Shown: in pieces, positions 61,043 through 64,000 of the stretch | Layout: each line of letters begins with the position of its first letter | How positions within the stretch are numbered: position 1 is the first letter of the stretch | NCBI RefSeq assembly: GCF_004564235.1 | Contig: NZ_SOMN01000011.1 | Location: 62,001-126,000, forward strand | DNA length: 64,000 nt | Reading direction: 5' to 3' | Source of the DNA: Cohnella luojiensis | Lineage (GTDB): Bacteria; Bacillota; Bacilli; Paenibacillales; Paenibacillaceae | Position numbers and translations under genes: made by a program | The notes under the pieces: generated by a model | The model's database searches: none | What the model was told of the DNA's origin: nothing | Seen by the model: only the letters and a program-made list of their open reading frames with translations

Positions 61043-62743
61043 ATGAGGAGCTCGAAGAAGGCTTTATTCGTATCTTTTGCAATTATGCTCGTAATGACGG
61101 CTGTTCTTGCCGCGTGTTCCGGAAGTAATTCCAATAGCAGCAGCAGTCCGGAAGAGAGCAGTACGAGCAGCAGTCCTAGCAGCAGTCCTAGCAGCACGAC
61201 CTCCAGCAGTCCTTCCACCGCGGAAGGCACGTTTGAAATCGGCGCTAGTCCTCTAGAGTTCAGCTTTTACGGCCATTATGACTGGTACACGATGCCTCCA
61301 TGGGGAGAAGACATCTCCTCCAAGTGGATCAAGGAAACAAAGAAGATAACAGTCAACGCTGTACATTCCGGCGGGAATGCGAAGCAGAAGCTGAATACCA
61401 TGCTCGCATCCAAGGAGCTGCCGGACGTGATCTGGCTGGATCGTGGTCCTGACGTGGAGATGCTTCGCCAAGCGGATATGCTTGTACCGTTCGATGATTA
61501 CCTCGACAAATATCCGAATCTGAAGGAATGGCTTGGCGAAGAAGGTCTTAATATGCTTCGCTCCGAAGACGGCAAGATCTATCAGTTCCCGAATTGGTAC
61601 ACGAGCCAACCGAACGGCAACGCAGGATACGTAGTCAACAAGAAGATCTATGAAGAGCTGGGTTCTCCTAAATTAGAGACGACCGATGACCTGTACAATT
61701 ACCTGAAGCTGGTTAAAGAGAAATATTCGGATGTCATCCCGTTCGAGCCGCATCTGGCGATTGATGGTCAAGGGCTTGACATCTTGTACACCGCTTTCGC
61801 AGAAAATGCATTGAACAGTTGGATTGGCATGCGCGCTGTTCCGCAAGGCGATAAGCTAACTTCCATATTCAAGGACCCTACCTTCCGCGAATCGATGCAA
61901 TTCTCAGCCAAGCTATTCCGCGAGAAGCTCATGTCGCAGGATGCTTTGACCCAGACGGTGGATCAAGTGAAAGAGAAAGTGAACAATGGCAAAGTAGCTG
62001 TATTCGCAAGCGCAAGCCCGACTGAAATCGCGATGGGAGCCCATGCGATTCTGTCGAAGCAAGATCCAAAAGCCGGTTATTTCATGATCTGGCCAATCGC
62101 CAAGCCGGGGCTGGATAAGAATAAGATTTTCCCGGGAACTTACACCCAACTGGGCTGGAACGTCAACGTTATTACGAAATCGGCAAAGGACCCTGAAGCA
62201 ATCTTCGCATTCCTGGACTGGTACACTGGACCGGAAGGCCAGAGCACTCTCATGTGGGGACCTGAAGGAACCTATTGGGACGGTCTTGAGGCCGACGGTA
62301 TTACACCGATATTCACGGAGAAATATACGTCAGACGCCGAGGGGCTTAACAAGCTGCAGGCGGTCACGACCAATATTCACTGGAATGGGAATACGGTGTT
62401 CATTGACAAGACAAAAGCAAAATTCGAAAGTACGCTCCCGGAAGAGAAAAGGAATTGGTCGACCCGTTGGCAATATGAAATTACGTGGAAAACGCAAGCT
62501 AACGCAACCGAATACATTAATGTAGAACCGGCACCAGATAGTGAGGAAGGAATTGCAATGACGGCTGTCGAAGATATCTTCGATGAATGGAGAGCGAAAG
62601 CGCTGTTCGCGAAGAGCGACGAAGAAGTGCTAACGATTCTCGACCAAGCGGATGAGGACGCCATGTCCGTTGGCTATGAGAAGGTACTTGCCTTTAAGAC
62701 GCAGAAATGGCAAGAAAACGTTCAGAAAATGAAGGGCAATTAA
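61043..62743 (+). CDS. lplA: LplA-type extracellular solute-binding lipoprotein
   Basis: 566 aa. Signal peptide (KKALFVSFAIMLVMTAVLAA) with lipobox LAAC, then a ~45-residue Ser/Thr/Pro linker. Body: FYGHYDWYTMPPWGEDISSK, KQKLNTMLASKELPDVIWLD, NWYTSQPNGNAGYVVNKKIY, FLDWYTGPEGQSTLMWGPEG are LplA-family blocks. The C-terminus ends KVLAFKTQKWQENVQKMKGN. GGGGCAG lies upstream. Probably binds an oligosaccharide. Confidence 0.94.
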   Translation: MRSSKKALFVSFAIMLVMTAVLAACSGSNSNSSSSPEESSTSSSPSSSPSSTTSSSPSTAEGTFEIGASPLEFSFYGHYDWYTMPPWGEDISSKWIKETKKITVNAVHSGGNAKQKLNTMLASKELPDVIWLDRGPDVEMLRQADMLVPFDDYLDKYPNLKEWLGEEGLNMLRSEDGKIYQFPNWYTSQPNGNAGYVVNKKIYEELGSPKLETTDDLYNYLKLVKEKYSDVIPFEPHLAIDGQGLDILYTAFAENALNSWIGMRAVPQGDKLTSIFKDPTFRESMQFSAKLFREKLMSQDALTQTVDQVKEKVNNGKVAVFASASPTEIAMGAHAILSKQDPKAGYFMIWPIAKPGLDKNKIFPGTYTQLGWNVNVITKSAKDPEAIFAFLDWYTGPEGQSTLMWGPEGTYWDGLEADGITPIFTEKYTSDAEGLNKLQAVTTNIHWNGNTVFIDKTKAKFESTLPEEKRNWSTRWQYEITWKTQANATEYINVEPAPDSEEGIAMTAVEDIFDEWRAKALFAKSDEEVLTILDQADEDAMSVGYEKVLAFKTQKWQENVQKMKGN

Positions 62744-62765
62744 TCGTCTCACCTGACGATCGGGC

Positions 62766-62797
62766 AGGAGGGTATACTTAACGGTATACCCTCTTTT
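62766..62797 (+). terminator. Terminator between lplA and the regulator
   Basis: GAGGGTATAC (62768-62777) pairs with GTATACCCTC (62784-62793), loop TTAACG, then TTTT. It probably cuts expression of the regulator relative to the importer. Confidence 0.85.
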
Positions 62798-62822
62798 GTC
62801 ACACTTGCGAGGAGTTGAGGAC

Positions 62823-64000
62823 GTGTATAGAGTACTGCTTGCAGATGATGAAATACTGGATCTCGAAGGGATGCGCACCTTTATTCCTTGGAATGAGCTG
62901 GGGCTCGAAGTGGTGGATGCGGTGAATAACGGCTTTGCAGCGTACGACGTTATCAAAAACGAGCAGATTGACATTCTCGTCACCGATGTTCGCATGCCGA
63001 ATATGTCGGGGCTGGAGCTAGCGACAAAGGCGATCGAGAAGCAAGGGGAACTCAGAATCATTTTCGTCAGCGGCTACCAGGATTTTAATTACCTCAAGCA
63101 GGCGATAAAGCTGAATGCGTACGGCTATGTACTGAAACCGATGGATGATAAGGAACTGATCGATTCCTTGACTAAGGTCCGTCAAGATTTAGACCTCAAG
63201 AAGAGGCGACGGGAAACGGAAGAAGTCTATAAACAGATGGTTCCGATCGTTAAGAACGAGTACTTATTGCAACTGTTACTAGAGATTCCGGGTGAACGTT
63301 CTACGTCTGGACTGTTGGATAGAGAATATCATTTGGATCGTCTTTCTTGGCCTATTCGAGTTGCCGTACTTGAAATCGACGACAATTCATGGAAGCTGAA
63401 TCCCAATGCAGACAGAGAAAGAAAAATACTTCTGGACCGCTTCTACGGCTTGCTCTCTTTGCTGTTTAGCGAGTACGGAATCGAGCATGTATGTAAAATA
63501 TCGAAGCAACGAACTGCGCTGTTGTTAGGCGATAACGCAGGACTTGAAGCCATTGGACGGCTCCCGGAACGGATCAAGAAGGAATTCCCGTTCACGGTTA
63601 CGATTGGATTGGGTTTAACCTGTGCCGATTTGCATGAGTTGAATGTCTCTTATGGTCAAGCGGTTAAAGCATTGGATGATAAAATATTCCATGGTAAAGG
63701 AAAGCTGATCATTTACGACGAAGACAGGGCCGGAAGCACGGACATACAGGACGCGAGAAACTTGGACGTGCAGCTAGACGCCATGATGACCGCGATGTCC
63801 CATTACGAGTTGGTTCGAATTCACGATGAGCTATCCGGGCTTTTTCAGATTACTTCGCGAATGGAATCCAAGGTGACGGTCCACAACTTCGCTATGTACA
63901 TCGTCATGAAGCTTAACGAATATTTGCGTACGATGAATGAAGACCTGTTCAAGCTCTTCGGTATGGAGCTTAAGAATCTTGATATCTTATTGCAATTCGA
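62823..64000 (+). CDS. YesN-type AraC response regulator, N-terminal part (runs off the end)
   Basis: 392 codons present from a GTG at 62823. Receiver domain: YRVLLADDEILDLEGMRTFI with acidic pair, phospho-acceptor Asp in ILVTDVRMPNMSGLEL, Lys in GYVLKPMDDKEL. The middle region follows; the AraC DNA-binding domain lies beyond the window. Placed after an lplBCA importer, it is the expected regulator; a YesM kinase would probably follow. Confidence 0.93.
   Translation, partial: MYRVLLADDEILDLEGMRTFIPWNELGLEVVDAVNNGFAAYDVIKNEQIDILVTDVRMPNMSGLELATKAIEKQGELRIIFVSGYQDFNYLKQAIKLNAYGYVLKPMDDKELIDSLTKVRQDLDLKKRRRETEEVYKQMVPIVKNEYLLQLLLEIPGERSTSGLLDREYHLDRLSWPIRVAVLEIDDNSWKLNPNADRERKILLDRFYGLLSLLFSEYGIEHVCKISKQRTALLLGDNAGLEAIGRLPERIKKEFPFTVTIGLGLTCADLHELNVSYGQAVKALDDKIFHGKGKLIIYDEDRAGSTDIQDARNLDVQLDAMMTAMSHYELVRIHDELSGLFQITSRMESKVTVHNFAMYIVMKLNEYLRTMNEDLFKLFGMELKNLDILLQF

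Noticed and set aside
1..64000. tRNA or rRNA genes
   Set aside because: I saw no tRNA cloverleaf or rRNA core sequence on either strand; a tRNA search program would settle this.

Overview
The window comes from an endospore-forming Gram-positive bacterium, most likely Paenibacillaceae (a Paenibacillus or Cohnella type). The evidence is the Bacillus-order purine operon purEKBCSQLFMNHD, a GerA-type germinant receptor operon with a forespore-type promoter, a Spo0E-family phosphatase, two lplABC-like sugar importers with YesMN-like regulators, YerC and YerB, and strong AAGGAGG ribosome binding sites. Genus-level placement is inference.

Layout. 1-510: end of a purine permease. 650-16.2 kb: the purine operon, controlled by PurR boxes and a guanine riboswitch, and interrupted by three long intergenic arrays of 51-bp tandem hairpin units and by one large compound palindrome. 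16.2-17.4 kb: a 39-aa membrane peptide and an alpha/beta hydrolase. 17.5-28.4 kb: an ECF41 sigma factor island with carboxymuconolactone decarboxylase (CMD) paralogs, short-chain dehydrogenases and TetR/MarR regulators. The ger operon lies inside this island, which also holds decayed copies. 28.5-33.6 kb: YerB, a DUF47-Pit phosphate operon behind an 11-bp-periodic Pho-box-like array, a DUF1861 protein, a basic hypothetical protein and YerC. 33.6-34.3 kb: two more ~51-bp arrays abutting a decayed solute-binding protein gene. 34.4-38.5 kb: CbiX-like chelatase, DgkB, RlmD and an AT-rich cupin gene. 38.5-39.3 kb: mobile-element debris. 39.3-46.7 kb: a chimeric AraC regulator and a giant fibronectin-repeat surface protein behind a c-di-GMP-I riboswitch. 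46.7-54.6 kb: a GH43 glycosidase, a CUT1 sugar importer and its two-component system. 54.6-57.5 kb: a SEC-C gene pair between a partial and a full copy of a DNA-alkylation-repair gene, with a candidate structured RNA in front. 57.5-58.9 kb: Spo0E and a secreted hypothetical protein. 58.9-64 kb: an lplBCA-type importer followed by a response regulator that runs off the end.

Most notable signals. (1) Five tandem arrays in this window share a period of 50-52 bp (almost always 51). In each unit an array-specific short hairpin follows a linker; the linker is recognisably shared (CCAAACGAGC-like) in three arrays and more loosely similar in the other two. Three arrays lie inside the pur operon. (2) A self-consistent ECF41 regulon has three TGTCACA-N16-CGTT promoters; a third CMD paralog has lost this promoter and has a sigma-gene fragment upstream instead. 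(3) A c-di-GMP riboswitch with mutually exclusive stems controls a 1505-aa adhesin-like protein. (4) A ~164-nt promoter-RNA-terminator unit lies ahead of the SEC-C gene.

Family assignments are from motif recognition only; no searches or folding programs were run.
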